Assembly (NCBI GenBank): GCA_947168625.1
Contig: CAMVMQ010000004.1
Location: 1-37,978, forward strand
Reading direction: 5' to 3'
DNA length: 37,978 nucleotides
Source: an uncultured Caryophanales bacterium
Lineage (GTDB): Bacteria > Bacillota_I > Bacilli_A > RF39 > UBA660
The position numbers were made by a program, and so were the translations under genes. Each line of letters opens with the position of its first letter. Positions within the stretch are counted from its first letter, which is position 1. Below are positions 7,526 through 14,925 of this stretch, in pieces. The notes below the pieces were generated by a model. That model made no database searches. It had not been told where the DNA came from and saw only the letters and a program-made list of their open reading frames with translations.

Positions 7526-8065
7526 TTATTTCCTAAAAGGAACTCCAAGTTCTTTTAATAAATCAAATGCTTCTTCGTTAGTTTTAGCAGTAGTTACTAA
7601 TACTACGTCCATTCCTCTAACTTTTTCAACTTCATCAAAATTAATTTCAGGGAAAATTATTTGTTCTTTAATACCGATTGTATAATTTCCTCTTCCATCA
7701 AAACTCTTAGGAGATAGTCCTCTAAAGTCTCTTACACGAGGAAGTGAGATACTGATTAACTTGTCTAAGAAAGTATACATTCTCTCTCCTCTTAAAGTAA
7801 CTTTACAACCAATTTTATGACCTTCTCTTATTTTAAATGAAGCAATTGACTTTTTAGCAGTTGTTTCGACAGCTTTAAGACCAGTAATTTTTTCTAGTTC
7901 TTTAACTGCTTCTTCAAGATACTTTGAATTAGCAACAGCATCTCCAACTCCCATATTTACAACTATTTTTTCTAGTTTAGGTACTAACATAGGTGTCTTA
8001 TAGTTATATTTTTCTGTTAAACTTGGAACAACTTCTTTTACATATTTTTCTTTTAGGCGATTCAT
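7526..8065 (-). CDS. rplE: 50S ribosomal protein uL5
   Basis: A 179-residue 5S rRNA-binding protein of the central protuberance. Signatures are PKLEKIVVNMGVGDAV near residue 30, the central KIGCKVTLRGERMY and PRVRDFRGLSPKSFDGRGNY, and GMDVVLVTTAKTNEEA near the end. Length is normal and the position after rplX is canonical. No anomaly. Confidence 0.98.
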   Translation of the reverse strand: MNRLKEKYVKEVVPSLTEKYNYKTPMLVPKLEKIVVNMGVGDAVANSKYLEEAVKELEKITGLKAVETTAKKSIASFKIREGHKIGCKVTLRGERMYTFLDKLISISLPRVRDFRGLSPKSFDGRGNYTIGIKEQIIFPEINFDEVEKVRGMDVVLVTTAKTNEEAFDLLKELGVPFRK

Positions 8066-8085
8066 ACTTACGCCCTCCTTCCAAA

Positions 8086-8373
8086 TTAATCTACTTTCTT
8101 AGTAGCTTTTTTTGATACTTTTGTTTCTTTCTTTGCAGTCTTCTTTGGCTCTTTCTTAGCATCAATAACTTTAACATTAGATGCGTGGATACTAGCCTCA
8201 GTCTCAATTATTTCACCATTACCATTATTGTTTTTAGGTTTTAAATGTTTTTTAACAATATTAACACCTTCAACAATAACTCTATCTTTTAATATTTTAA
8301 GGATTTTTCCTTCCTTACCTTTATCGTCTCCGGTAATGACTACGACTTTGTCGCCTGTTTTTAGTCTGTTCAT
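8086..8373 (-). CDS. rplX: 50S ribosomal protein uL24
   Basis: A 95-residue assembly-initiator protein with an N-terminal KOW motif (KTGDKVVVITGDDKGKEGKI, residues 5-24). The middle has VIVEGVNIVKKHLKP, and the last 20 residues are a Lys-rich, Ala/Thr-containing tail. That tail resembles the low-complexity tail on bL20 in this window, but is shorter. Order rplN-rplX-rplE is standard. Confidence 0.97.
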   Translation of the reverse strand: MNRLKTGDKVVVITGDDKGKEGKILKILKDRVIVEGVNIVKKHLKPKNNNGNGEIIETEASIHASNVKVIDAKKEPKKTAKKETKVSKKATKKVD

Positions 8374-8388
8374 ATTTCCTCCTTATTC

Positions 8389-8757
8389 CTATAGCACATC
8401 TTTAGCTAAACTTACAATCTTTGTAAAATCTTTATCTCTAAGTTCACGTGCTACTGGACCTAAAATACGTGTACCTACTGGACTCTTATCATCTTTAATG
8501 ATAACACATGCATTATCATCGAATCTAATATAACTTCCGTCGTCTCTTCTAACTCCTCTTTTTGTTCTTACGATAACGGCTTTTACAACTTTACCTTTAC
8601 CTATAGTACCATTCGGAGTAGCTTTTTTAACTGTAGCAACAACGATATCTCCAATATTACCCGTTTTAACTTTGCTTCCACCTAGAACTCTAATTACTAA
8701 TACTTCACGAGCTCCACAGTTATCAGCAACTTTTAATCTTGTTTCTTGTTGTACCAT
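8389..8757 (-). CDS. rplN: 50S ribosomal protein uL14
   Basis: A 122-residue subunit-interface protein. It begins MVQQETRLKVADNCGARE, has VIVRTKRGVRRDDGSYIRFDDN in the middle (uL14 signature) and ends with GPVARELRDKDFTKIVSLA. Length matches the family. It lies between rpsQ and rplX as expected. Confidence 0.98.
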   Translation of the reverse strand: MVQQETRLKVADNCGAREVLVIRVLGGSKVKTGNIGDIVVATVKKATPNGTIGKGKVVKAVIVRTKRGVRRDDGSYIRFDDNACVIIKDDKSPVGTRILGPVARELRDKDFTKIVSLAKDVL

Positions 8758-8784
8758 ACTTTTTTCCTCCTTATCTTAGAAGAG

Positions 8785-9039
8785 TTATAGAATAACAGCT
8801 TTCTCTATTACTTCTACTAATTCATATCTTTTAGTTTTTGATAGTGGTCTAGTTTGGGCTAAGCGAACTTTATCACCAACATGAGCAGTATTATTTTCAT
8901 CATGAGCAGCATATTTCTTAGAATATTTAACTCTTTTTCCATATAATGGATGTTTTTTATAAGTTTCAACTTTAACAGTAATTGTCTTATCAGCTTTATC
9001 TGAAACAACTGTTCCAATTAGTTCTTTTCTTTCTTTCAT
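8785..9039 (-). CDS. rpsQ: 30S ribosomal protein uS17
   Basis: An 84-residue 16S rRNA-binding OB-fold protein. It begins MKERKELIGTVVSDKADKT and carries the family block KKYAAHDENNTAHVGDKVRL and the end RPLSKTKRYELVEV. It is 8 bases downstream of rpmC, standard S10-spc junction order. Confidence 0.98.
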   Translation of the reverse strand: MKERKELIGTVVSDKADKTITVKVETYKKHPLYGKRVKYSKKYAAHDENNTAHVGDKVRLAQTRPLSKTKRYELVEVIEKAVIL

Positions 9040-9047
9040 AATTTCAC

Positions 9048-9239
9048 TTACCCTTCTCTTCTCTCATTAAGAATAGTATTCATTCTTGCTACTTCTTTAC
9101 GAAGTTCATTAATTCTTGAAGGTTTTTCAAGATTACCAGTAGCTTTCAACATTCTTAAATTGAAAAGTTCTTCCTTATTTTCATGTATTTTCTTATTAAG
9201 TTCTTCGGTGGTTAATTTCCTAAGTTCATTAGTCTTCAT
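9048..9239 (-). CDS. rpmC: 50S ribosomal protein uL29
   Basis: A 63-residue two-helix protein near the peptide exit tunnel. The start MKTNELRKLTTEELNKKI and the motif LFNLRMLKATGNLEKPSRI are diagnostic. An in-frame GTG at 9251 would add four residues; the ATG at 9239, with a GGTGA site 6 bases before it, matches the family N-terminus better. It overlaps the end of rplP by 11 bases. Confidence 0.95.
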   Translation of the reverse strand: MKTNELRKLTTEELNKKIHENKEELFNLRMLKATGNLEKPSRINELRKEVARMNTILNERREG

Positions 9240-9660
9240 TTTTTTCACCACTTTCTTCTCTCTTTACAAACTTACATTTGATAGGTAACTTATGAGATGC
9301 AAGTCTTAAGGCTTCACGAGCAGTTGCTTCATCAACTTCCCCTATTTCAAACATAATTTTGCCCTCTTTAACAACAGCAACCCAAACCTCTGGATTACCT
9401 TTACCTTTACCTTGTCTTGTTTCAAGAGGCTTCTTTGTTAGTGATAAGTCAGGGAATATATTAATCCATACCTTACCACCTCTCTTCATATATCTTGTCA
9501 TAGCAATTCTGGCAGCTTCGATTTGATTAGTAGTAATCCAAGCTCCTTCTTTAGCCATAAGACCATATTCACCAAAATGAAGAGTTGTATTTCCTTTAGC
9601 TTTTCCTTCGTATTTTCTACGGAAAGTCTTTCTATGTTTAGTTCTTTTTGGCATTAACAT
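9229..9660 (-). CDS. rplP: 50S ribosomal protein uL16
   Basis: A 143-residue protein near the A site. It starts MLMPKRTKHRKTFRRKYEGK, the classic uL16 N-terminus, and has GEYGLMAKEGAWITTNQIEA and RGGKVWINIFPD. A GGGAGG site sits 8 bases before the ATG at 9660, inside the rpsC 3' end. The longer frame to 9693 has no support. It overlaps rpsC by 23 bases and rpmC by 11, so translation of the three genes is probably coupled. Confidence 0.97.
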   Translation of the reverse strand: MLMPKRTKHRKTFRRKYEGKAKGNTTLHFGEYGLMAKEGAWITTNQIEAARIAMTRYMKRGGKVWINIFPDLSLTKKPLETRQGKGKGNPEVWVAVVKEGKIMFEIGEVDEATAREALRLASHKLPIKCKFVKREESGEKNED

Positions 9661-10303
9661 GAGAATTACCTCCCTTACTATCCAAGATTTCACCTTTATA
9701 GATCCATACTTTTACACCAATCTTACCATAAGTAGTATCGGCTTCTGCTGTAGCGTAATCGATATTAGCTCTAAGTGTATGTAGAGGAATAGTTCCCTCA
9801 GAATAACCTTCACCACGAGCGATATCAGCGCCACCTAAACGTCCAGATACTAAAGTTTTAATACCTTTAGCTCCAGCTTTCATTGTATTACGAATAGCTT
9901 TCTTTTGAGCTACTCTGAATGATACTCTGTTTTCGATGTTGTGAGCAATATTATCTGCTACTATTTGTGCATCCATATCAGGTGTTTTAACTTCAACTAC
10001 TGATATTTGAACGTCTTCATTAGTTAGCTTAGATACTTCTTTTTTAATTTTTTCTACTTCAACACCACTTTGACCAATAATCATACCAGGTTTAGCAGCA
10101 TAGATGAATACTTCACATCTCTTCGGATTTCTTTCAATAAGAATCTTAGAAATAGAAGCTGTCTTAAACTTTTTATTTAAATACTGTCTAATTTTGTAAT
10201 CATTAATAAGGTATTTAGAAAAATCATTCTTTGTATACCATTTAGATTCCCAGTCTTTATTGATACCTATTCTAAGTCCTGTTGGACTAACTTTTTGACC
10301 CAC
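9638..10303 (-). CDS. rpsC: 30S ribosomal protein uS3
   Basis: A 221-residue mRNA-entry-tunnel protein. It begins MGQKVSPTGLRIGINKDW, has the KH-domain GXXG loop in AKPGMIIGQSGVEVEKIKK, and the C-terminal domain GRLGGADIARGEGYSEGTIPLHTLRANIDYA, recognisable as GRLGGADIARGEGYSEG. Length is normal. It overlaps rplP by 23 bases, longer than usual for this pair. Confidence 0.98.
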   Translation of the reverse strand: MGQKVSPTGLRIGINKDWESKWYTKNDFSKYLINDYKIRQYLNKKFKTASISKILIERNPKRCEVFIYAAKPGMIIGQSGVEVEKIKKEVSKLTNEDVQISVVEVKTPDMDAQIVADNIAHNIENRVSFRVAQKKAIRNTMKAGAKGIKTLVSGRLGGADIARGEGYSEGTIPLHTLRANIDYATAEADTTYGKIGVKVWIYKGEILDSKGGNSHVNAKKN

Positions 10304-10319
10304 CTAAATGTCCTCCTAT

Positions 10320-10661
10320 CTATTTTTCTGCCACAATTATTGTAATGTGACTTGTCTTGTGATCATTTCTTCCTGTACGACCACGAGAATCAAATTTAAT
10401 TCTTTTAATTACTAATGCTTCATCGACGAAACATGTCTTAACATAAAGATTTTCTTCATTCATGTTAAAATTATTTACAGCATTGCTAGTAGCTGATTCA
10501 AGTACTTTAGAAATTACTCTAGATGCTCTTTGAGGCTGATTAGCAAGGATAGCCCTCGCATCATTTACACTCTTACCTCTTATTAAATCAATAATAAGTC
10601 TTGTCTTTCTAGGGGAAATTCTAACAGTCTTTGCTACTGCTTTAGCTTCCGTTCTTTCCAT
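10320..10661 (-). CDS. rplV: 50S ribosomal protein uL22
   Basis: A 113-residue exit-tunnel protein. It has KTVRISPRKTRLIIDLIRGK at the start and the C-terminal beta-hairpin region FDSRGRTGRNDHKTSHITIIV, which reaches into the tunnel (macrolide region). Length is normal; the order rpsS-rplV-rpsC is standard. Confidence 0.98.
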   Translation of the reverse strand: MERTEAKAVAKTVRISPRKTRLIIDLIRGKSVNDARAILANQPQRASRVISKVLESATSNAVNNFNMNEENLYVKTCFVDEALVIKRIKFDSRGRTGRNDHKTSHITIIVAEK

Positions 10662-10683
10662 TATTTTTCCTCCTTATAGAAAA

Positions 10684-10953
10684 TTATTTTACTTTGTTTT
10701 GACCGTGTCCGCCAAACTTTCTAGTAGGAGAAAATTCTCCTAATTTATGTCCTACCATATCTTCTGTTACATATACGGGAATAAATTCTTTACCATTATG
10801 TACGGCAAATGTATGACCAATAAATTCAGGAAAGATTGTTGAACGACGTGACCAAGTTTTAATAACTTCCTTTTTACCAGTTTCATTTAATGCCTTTACT
10901 CTCTTTAATAATCTATCAAATACGTAAGGGCCTTTTTTAATACTTCTAGCCAT
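10684..10953 (-). CDS. rpsS: 30S ribosomal protein uS19
   Basis: An 89-residue head protein. It begins MARSIKKGPYVFDRLLKRV and carries KTWSRRSTIFPEFIGHTFAVHNG in the middle, and VGHKLGEFSPTRKFGGHG near the end, all family-typical. The position between rplB and rplV is standard. Confidence 0.98.
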   Translation of the reverse strand: MARSIKKGPYVFDRLLKRVKALNETGKKEVIKTWSRRSTIFPEFIGHTFAVHNGKEFIPVYVTEDMVGHKLGEFSPTRKFGGHGQNKVK

Positions 10954-10970
10954 ATTTAATCTTCCTTTCT

Positions 10971-11795
10971 TTATTTCCTACGAGTCACAATATACTTATT
11001 TGACTCTTTCTTATTCTTTCTAGTCTTATATCCTAGAGCAGGTTTACCCCAAGGAGTCATAGGTCCACTACGACCAACTGGAGCTCTACCTTCACCACCA
11101 CCATGTGGGTGATCATTAGGGTTCATAACAGAACCTCTTACTGTAGGTCTAAATCCCTTATGTCTTGTTCTTCCAGCTTTACCAATCTTAACAAGTGAAT
11201 AATCTTCGTTACCTACAGCACCAATAGTTGCCTTACAAGTACCTAAAATTTTTCTTGTCTCACCACTTGATAATCTAATAAGAACATATTTATCTTCTCT
11301 ACCAAGAATTTGAGCACTAGCACCAGCACTTCTAGCAAGTGTTGCACCTTTACCTGGTCTTAATTCAATATTATGAATAACAGTACCAACAGGGATATTC
11401 ATAATAGGAAGAGTATTTCCTACTTTAATATCAACGTTATTTCCTGATACAACAATATTTCCAACTTCTAATCCTTTTGGAGCAATAATATATGCTTTTT
11501 CACCATCAATATAAGTAATTAATGCAATATTAGCACTTCTATTAGGATCGTACTCAATAGCGGTAACTCTAGCAGTTACATCAGTCTTATTTCTCTTAAA
11601 ATCAATAAGTCTATATTTTCTCTTAACACCGCCACCTCTATGTCTAACAGTAATTTTACCTTGATTATTTCTGCCATCAGTTTTTTTCTTAGAAACTAAT
11701 AGACTCTTTTCAGGAGTACTCTTGGTAATATCACTTACTAGTACAGATCTTTGTCTTGTACCAGCTGTCATAGGTTTATAATTTCTTATTGCCAT
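10971..11795 (-). CDS. rplB: 50S ribosomal protein uL2
   Basis: A 274-residue protein near the peptidyl-transferase centre. It has GRNNQGKITVRHRGGGVKRK and YRLIDFKRNK in the N-terminal part and the C-terminal signature MNPNDHPHGGGEGRAPVGRS with GPMTPWGKPALGYKTR. The catalytic-region His (NDHPHGGG) is kept. Length is normal. Confidence 0.98.
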   Translation of the reverse strand: MAIRNYKPMTAGTRQRSVLVSDITKSTPEKSLLVSKKKTDGRNNQGKITVRHRGGGVKRKYRLIDFKRNKTDVTARVTAIEYDPNRSANIALITYIDGEKAYIIAPKGLEVGNIVVSGNNVDIKVGNTLPIMNIPVGTVIHNIELRPGKGATLARSAGASAQILGREDKYVLIRLSSGETRKILGTCKATIGAVGNEDYSLVKIGKAGRTRHKGFRPTVRGSVMNPNDHPHGGGEGRAPVGRSGPMTPWGKPALGYKTRKNKKESNKYIVTRRK

Positions 11796-11813
11796 CTCTA
11801 ATTCCTCCTTACA

Positions 11814-12092
11814 TTAGTCGAAACTAATAGTATTTCCTTTCGCAAGTGTTACGATAGCTTTTTTGTATTTACTAGTCATTCCAGTATATTTACCTATTCT
11901 TTTCTTTTTAGGTTTAGAATTAATTGTATTTACACTAGCTACCTTAACATTAAATTTCTTTTCAATAGCCTGTTTTATTTCTGTTTTATTAGCCTTATTA
12001 GAAACTTTAAATGCATATCTGCCAACAGATTCCATACCAGCTGTTTTTTCAGTAATAATTGGTGCTAAGATGATATCTAAATAATTATTCAT
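11814..12092 (-). CDS. rplW: 50S ribosomal protein uL23
   Basis: A 92-residue protein at the tunnel exit, the docking site for trigger factor and SRP. It has IILAPIITEKTAG at the start, YAFKVSNKANKTEIKQAIEK, and VNTINSKPKKKRIGKYTG. The start overlaps the rplD stop by 1 base. Nothing unusual. Confidence 0.97.
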   Translation of the reverse strand: MNNYLDIILAPIITEKTAGMESVGRYAFKVSNKANKTEIKQAIEKKFNVKVASVNTINSKPKKKRIGKYTGMTSKYKKAIVTLAKGNTISFD

Positions 12093-12721
12093 TATTTAAG
12101 CACCTCCTCTAAAGTGTTTAGAGCTTTCTCAGTAATAAGTAGAATATCAGATGATACTAAATCAAAAGTATTTACTTCTTCTGGAAGAACAATCTTAACA
12201 TTAGCAAGATTACGTGCTGCTAAGCATACATTCTCTTCTAATGTTTCAGTACAAACTAATACTTTCTTGTTAGTTAGTTTTAAACATTCTAATAAAGAAG
12301 TCATCTCTTTAGTCTTATTAGTTTTAAATGATAGAGATTCTACTACTACTAATTCTTTATCAAGTTCTTTATAAGTTAAAGCACTCTTTAAAGCAAGTCT
12401 CTTTTCTTTTTTATTCATTTTCTTTGAATAGTCTCTTGGAACAGGTCCAAATACTATTCCACCATGACGGTATTGTGGAGCTCTAATACTACCTTGACGA
12501 GCATTACCAGTTCCTTTTTGTCTATATGGTTTTCTTCCACCGCCTGACACTTCACTTCTACCTTTAGTTTTAGCAGTACCTTGTCTAGCACCTGCCATAG
12601 CAGCTACTACTGCATCTTTAATGACAGCATCATTTGGTTTAATATTAAATATGTTATCTTCTAATTTTATATCCTTTACCTTTTCGCCTTTTAGGCTTAC
12701 AACATCTATTTTCTTAGACAT
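12092..12721 (-). CDS. rplD: 50S ribosomal protein uL4
   Basis: A 209-residue exit-tunnel protein. AAGGAGGAAATT directly precedes the ATG at 12721 (MSKKIDVVSLKGEK), so the longer frame to 12742 is not used. The tunnel loop GTAKTKGRSEVSGGGRKPYRQKGTGNARQGS is present, seen as GGGRKPYRQKGTGNARQGS, followed by APQYRHGGIVFGP. In E. coli uL4 represses the S10 operon through its leader; see the leader entry upstream of rpsJ. Confidence 0.97.
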   Translation of the reverse strand: MSKKIDVVSLKGEKVKDIKLEDNIFNIKPNDAVIKDAVVAAMAGARQGTAKTKGRSEVSGGGRKPYRQKGTGNARQGSIRAPQYRHGGIVFGPVPRDYSKKMNKKEKRLALKSALTYKELDKELVVVESLSFKTNKTKEMTSLLECLKLTNKKVLVCTETLEENVCLAARNLANVKIVLPEEVNTFDLVSSDILLITEKALNTLEEVLK

Positions 12722-12770
12722 AATTTCCTCCTTAATCATCACAATTATATTATCTTATTTGCTTTACTAA

Positions 12771-13547
12771 TTACTCAGCAGTTTTTTCAGTCTCTTGTGA
12801 TGCTTCCTCAGTCTCAGCCTCTGCTAATTCTTCTTCGATTGTCTCCATAGTTTCTTCAACTACTTCTTCAGAAGATTTACCTTCTTCATAAACAATTAAT
12901 TCTACTGGTTCTTTTTTATTGTCACCAGTCTTAATAGCAGTTCTAACTAATACTAAAGAGTTTTTAGGTCCAGGAACACTTCCTTTAATTAAGATAACAT
13001 TATTTTCTAGGTCAACTGAAATAACTTCCAAATTTTGAATAGTTACTTTTTCGTTACCCATATGTCCAGGTAATTTCTTTCCTGGTAAAACTCTCATTGG
13101 TAATAGTGTACCCATTGAACCTACACCTCTATGATACTGACTACCATGACTCATAGGCCCTCTATGTTGGTTATGTCTCTTAATAACACCCTGGAAACCT
13201 TTTCCTTTAGAAGTGCCAGTTACATCAACCATTTCTCCTGCTTCAAAAGCATCAACTTTAAGTGTATCACCTAAAGTGTAATTGCTAACATCTACACCTC
13301 TAATTTCCTTTAAGAAGCGCTTAGGCGTAGTGTTTGCTTTTTTTAGATGACCTTTTTGTGGTTTATTACTTCTATGGTCTTTTTTTTCTACTGTAGCAAG
13401 TTGAATTGCATCATATCCATCAGTATCTTTAGTTTTAATTTGTGATACAACGTTATCTTCAACTTCAATTACAGTTACTGGAATAAGTTTACCGTCAGAA
13501 GTAAATACTTCAGTCATCCCTTTTTTTCTTCCTAAGATTCCTTTCAT
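12771..13547 (-). CDS. rplC: 50S ribosomal protein uL3 with acidic C-terminal extension
   Basis: The first 210 residues or so are canonical uL3: MKGILGRKKGMTEVFTSDG, GTSKGKGFQGVIKRHNQHRG (the region near the peptidyl-transferase centre), SMGTLLPMRVLPGKKLPGHM, and NSLVLVRTAIK. After residue 215 there is an added tail of about 43 residues, overwhelmingly Glu with Thr, Ala and Ser. Bacterial uL3 is usually about 205-215 residues; this is 258. An acidic tail on an rRNA-binding protein is unusual. The stop is clean and rplD follows after 49 bases. Confidence 0.97.
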   Translation of the reverse strand: MKGILGRKKGMTEVFTSDGKLIPVTVIEVEDNVVSQIKTKDTDGYDAIQLATVEKKDHRSNKPQKGHLKKANTTPKRFLKEIRGVDVSNYTLGDTLKVDAFEAGEMVDVTGTSKGKGFQGVIKRHNQHRGPMSHGSQYHRGVGSMGTLLPMRVLPGKKLPGHMGNEKVTIQNLEVISVDLENNVILIKGSVPGPKNSLVLVRTAIKTGDNKKEPVELIVYEEGKSSEEVVEETMETIEEELAEAETEEASQETEKTAE

Positions 13548-13559
13548 TTTTTCCTCCTA

Positions 13560-13868
13560 TTATTTTTTAATTTTGATATCAACACCACTTGGTAAATCTA
13601 AGTGAGCTAGTGCATCAATAGTCTCTTTACTTGGATTTTTGATATCGATAAGTCTCTTGTGAGTTCTCTTTTCGAATTGCTCTCTCGAATCTTTGTACTT
13701 GTGTACCGCTCTTAAGATTGTAATTTTTTCAATCTCAGTAGGAAGTGGTACAGGTCCAGATACTTCTCCACCAGTTCTCTTAACAGTAGCTACTATTTTA
13801 GCAGCAGCACTATCAATAATGCGATGGTCAAAAGCTTCTAATTTAATCCTCACAGTCTCCTTTGCCAT
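13560..13868 (-). CDS. rpsJ: 30S ribosomal protein uS10 (NusE)
   Basis: A 102-residue head protein that also acts as NusE in transcription antitermination. It has VRIKLEAFDHRIIDSAAAKIV, GPVPLPTEIEKITILRAVHKY and FEKRTHKRLIDI. GGGAGGACAACTT precedes the ATG. It is the first gene of the S10-spc-alpha cluster, following a structured leader and a consensus promoter. Confidence 0.98.
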   Translation of the reverse strand: MAKETVRIKLEAFDHRIIDSAAAKIVATVKRTGGEVSGPVPLPTEIEKITILRAVHKYKDSREQFEKRTHKRLIDIKNPSKETIDALAHLDLPSGVDIKIKK

Positions 13869-13996
13869 AAGTTGTCCTCCCTTCGCCTATATCTTAGTAT
13901 AGACATAGCTCCATATGAATTACCTGATACCCCATTATTTGTTTGACAACTTAACCGGGTGTATCAGCAACTTCACACATCTAAGCCAGTCACACG
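13869..13996 (-). promoter_or_regulatory. S10-operon structured 5' leader
   Basis: About 128 bases of leader precede rpsJ. Two strong hairpins are visible. One has arms at 13957-13967 and 13924-13933: CTGATAC pairs with GTATCAG and CCC with GGG across a one-base bulge, around a 23-base loop. The other has arms at 13902-13908 and 13887-13893 (CTATGTC/GATATAG, 8-base loop) just upstream of the ribosome-binding site. Such a leader suits autogenous control of the operon, as known for uL4 in E. coli, but I cannot match it to that structure. Confidence 0.6.
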
Positions 13997-14002
13997 TTTA
14001 TA

Positions 14003-14031
14003 ATTATACAAGATAATTCTATGAAAATCAA
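14003..14031 (-). promoter_or_regulatory. main promoter of the S10-spc-alpha cluster
   Basis: TTGATT (14026-14031), a 17-base spacer, and a perfect TATAAT (14003-14008), read on the minus strand. This is the only consensus promoter I noticed ahead of the ribosomal block, so it probably drives the whole cluster to rpoA. Expected transcription start is near 13996. Confidence 0.8.
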
Positions 14032-14069
14032 GCAAAAATATGACTTTTTTTTAACTTTTTCAAGATAAA

Positions 14070-14101
14070 AAAGAAAAAAAGATAATTTTTTTTATCTTTT
14101 T
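14070..14101 (-). terminator. AT-rich intrinsic terminator
   Basis: A 10-base AT-rich stem (AAAAAGATAA/TTATCTTTTT, arms 14092-14101 and 14076-14085) with a 6-base loop continues into a T tract on the minus strand. It follows the stop of the tiny ORF at 14109 and insulates the S10 promoter. The stem has only one G-C pair per arm, so it is weaker than the other terminators. Confidence 0.55.
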
Positions 14102-14108
14102 ACTTATT

Positions 14109-14204
14109 TTAAACAATTATGCATACTCCATTACTAAAACCAACTTCCTTTGCACTATCATGTACAGTTAATTTAATATCACTCATTAATACTCTTTTAA
14201 ACAT
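14109..14204 (-). CDS. possible 31-residue small protein
   Basis: A short open frame between two terminators. It reads MFKRVLMSDIKLTVHDSAK followed by EVGFSNGVCIIV and a stop; a second ATG at 14186 would give 25 residues with an AAGAG-like site before it. The composition looks protein-like (amphipathic, ending in a hydrophobic strand), and a terminator follows directly. It could instead be the remnant of a larger gene. No family is recognised, and translation is unproven. Confidence 0.3.
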   Translation of the reverse strand: MFKRVLMSDIKLTVHDSAKEVGFSNGVCIIV

Positions 14205-14252
14205 TATTTTATTCTAAGTTAATGAACATATCATATATTACTTAATAAGTTA

Positions 14253-14278
14253 AGAAAAAAAGAACAATAGTGTTCTTA
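14253..14278 (-). terminator. intrinsic terminator
   Basis: A perfect 7-base stem (AAGAACA at 14271-14277 on the minus strand, TGTTCTT at 14260-14266) with loop CTAT runs into six T residues. It overlaps the stop codon of the helical hypothetical gene at 14276. Confidence 0.8.
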
Positions 14279-14728
14279 TAGAAATTCCTTTAATTTTTCT
14301 ACAGCTTCTTCCTGCATCTCGACATATTCGTCAAGGAGTTTATTTATTTGTTCATCTTCTCCTTTATGATTAAGTAGCCTTCTTCCTTCAATGATTCCCA
14401 TATTAGTACCTTGCATAAGTATTTCTGCAAGATGAGATGTTGAGTCATCGTTCATGGTCTTCATTTCAATACCTGACCATGTCATAAATCTATTCATAGC
14501 ACTAGTTTCATGTGGTTCTTCATCTTCATCTTCTACATATTCAGGATAAAGTTTATGAATTTCATCAGAAATTACCTTATATTTGTGATACTGTCTATTT
14601 AGTTCCTTCTTTAAAGCATCATCTTCAACCTTATCCATAATATAATGAATTGCATCCTTACCCATTGATGCTCCTTTATTTAATTCATCTAAAACATTTA
14701 CTTCATTATTTTCTTTTTCTTTTGCCAT
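14276..14728 (-). CDS. helical hypothetical protein, possibly ferritin-like four-helix fold
   Basis: A 150-residue acidic cytoplasmic protein without a signal peptide. After a charged N-terminus comes GKDAIHYIMDKVEDDALKK, then QYHKYKVISDEIHKLYPEY, an acidic loop (EDEDEEPHE), AEILMQGTNMGIIEGRRLL, and a final EYVEMQEEAVEKLKEF helix. The spacing of long helices resembles ferritin-like or DUF2383-type bundles, but the repeated E-x-x-H metal pattern is incomplete, so this is inference only. It is monocistronic in appearance, with a GGAGG site at its start and its own terminator. Confidence 0.85.
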   Translation of the reverse strand: MAKEKENNEVNVLDELNKGASMGKDAIHYIMDKVEDDALKKELNRQYHKYKVISDEIHKLYPEYVEDEDEEPHETSAMNRFMTWSGIEMKTMNDDSTSHLAEILMQGTNMGIIEGRRLLNHKGEDEQINKLLDEYVEMQEEAVEKLKEFL

Positions 14729-14925
14729 AATAGCCTCCTAGTGATAGTATGGCATAATAATCGAAAACTATGTATTATTTATTTTGGTTTTAAATTTCTT
14801 TCTCTTTCTAAGTTTCATAATTGCTTTATTACATATTTGATTTGCTCTTTGATGCATACAGTTAAATAAATTCCCAAGTTCCTTAAGTTTATAAATATAT
14901 ATATAACTTTTCTTTAAAAAATATT
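14729..14925. other. intergenic region, no supported gene
   Basis: A 197-base gap between the YlbF-family gene and the helical hypothetical gene. It contains an AT repeat (ATATATATAT near 14895), and on the minus strand an open but startless frame of about 50 codons continuing past the YlbF-family stop in another frame. I see no clear terminator. A GGAGG site serves the downstream gene. No RNA gene is recognised. Confidence 0.5.

Noticed and set aside
7513..7548. Longer N-terminus for uS14
   Set aside because: It would overlap rplE, lacks family similarity, and the ATG at 7512 has a good AAGGAG site.
9661..9693. Longer N-terminus for uL16
   Set aside because: It reads through rpsC in another frame; the family N-terminus and a GGGAGG site support 9660.
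13894..13935. Thirteen-codon leader frame (MGYQVIHMELCLY)
   Set aside because: No ribosome-binding site; it spans the two hairpins and has no attenuator codon run.
13951..13980. Nine-codon leader peptide in the S10 leader (MCEVADTPG)
   Set aside because: No ribosome-binding site precedes it, and its sequence is explained by the hairpin arm.
14895..14910. AT dinucleotide tract as an origin or special repeat
   Set aside because: It is short and typical of this AT-rich genome, with no DnaA boxes beside it.
14771..14925. Startless minus-strand frame of about 50 codons between the YlbF-family gene and the helical gene
   Set aside because: Only internal ATGs without ribosome-binding sites; likely chance or decayed sequence.
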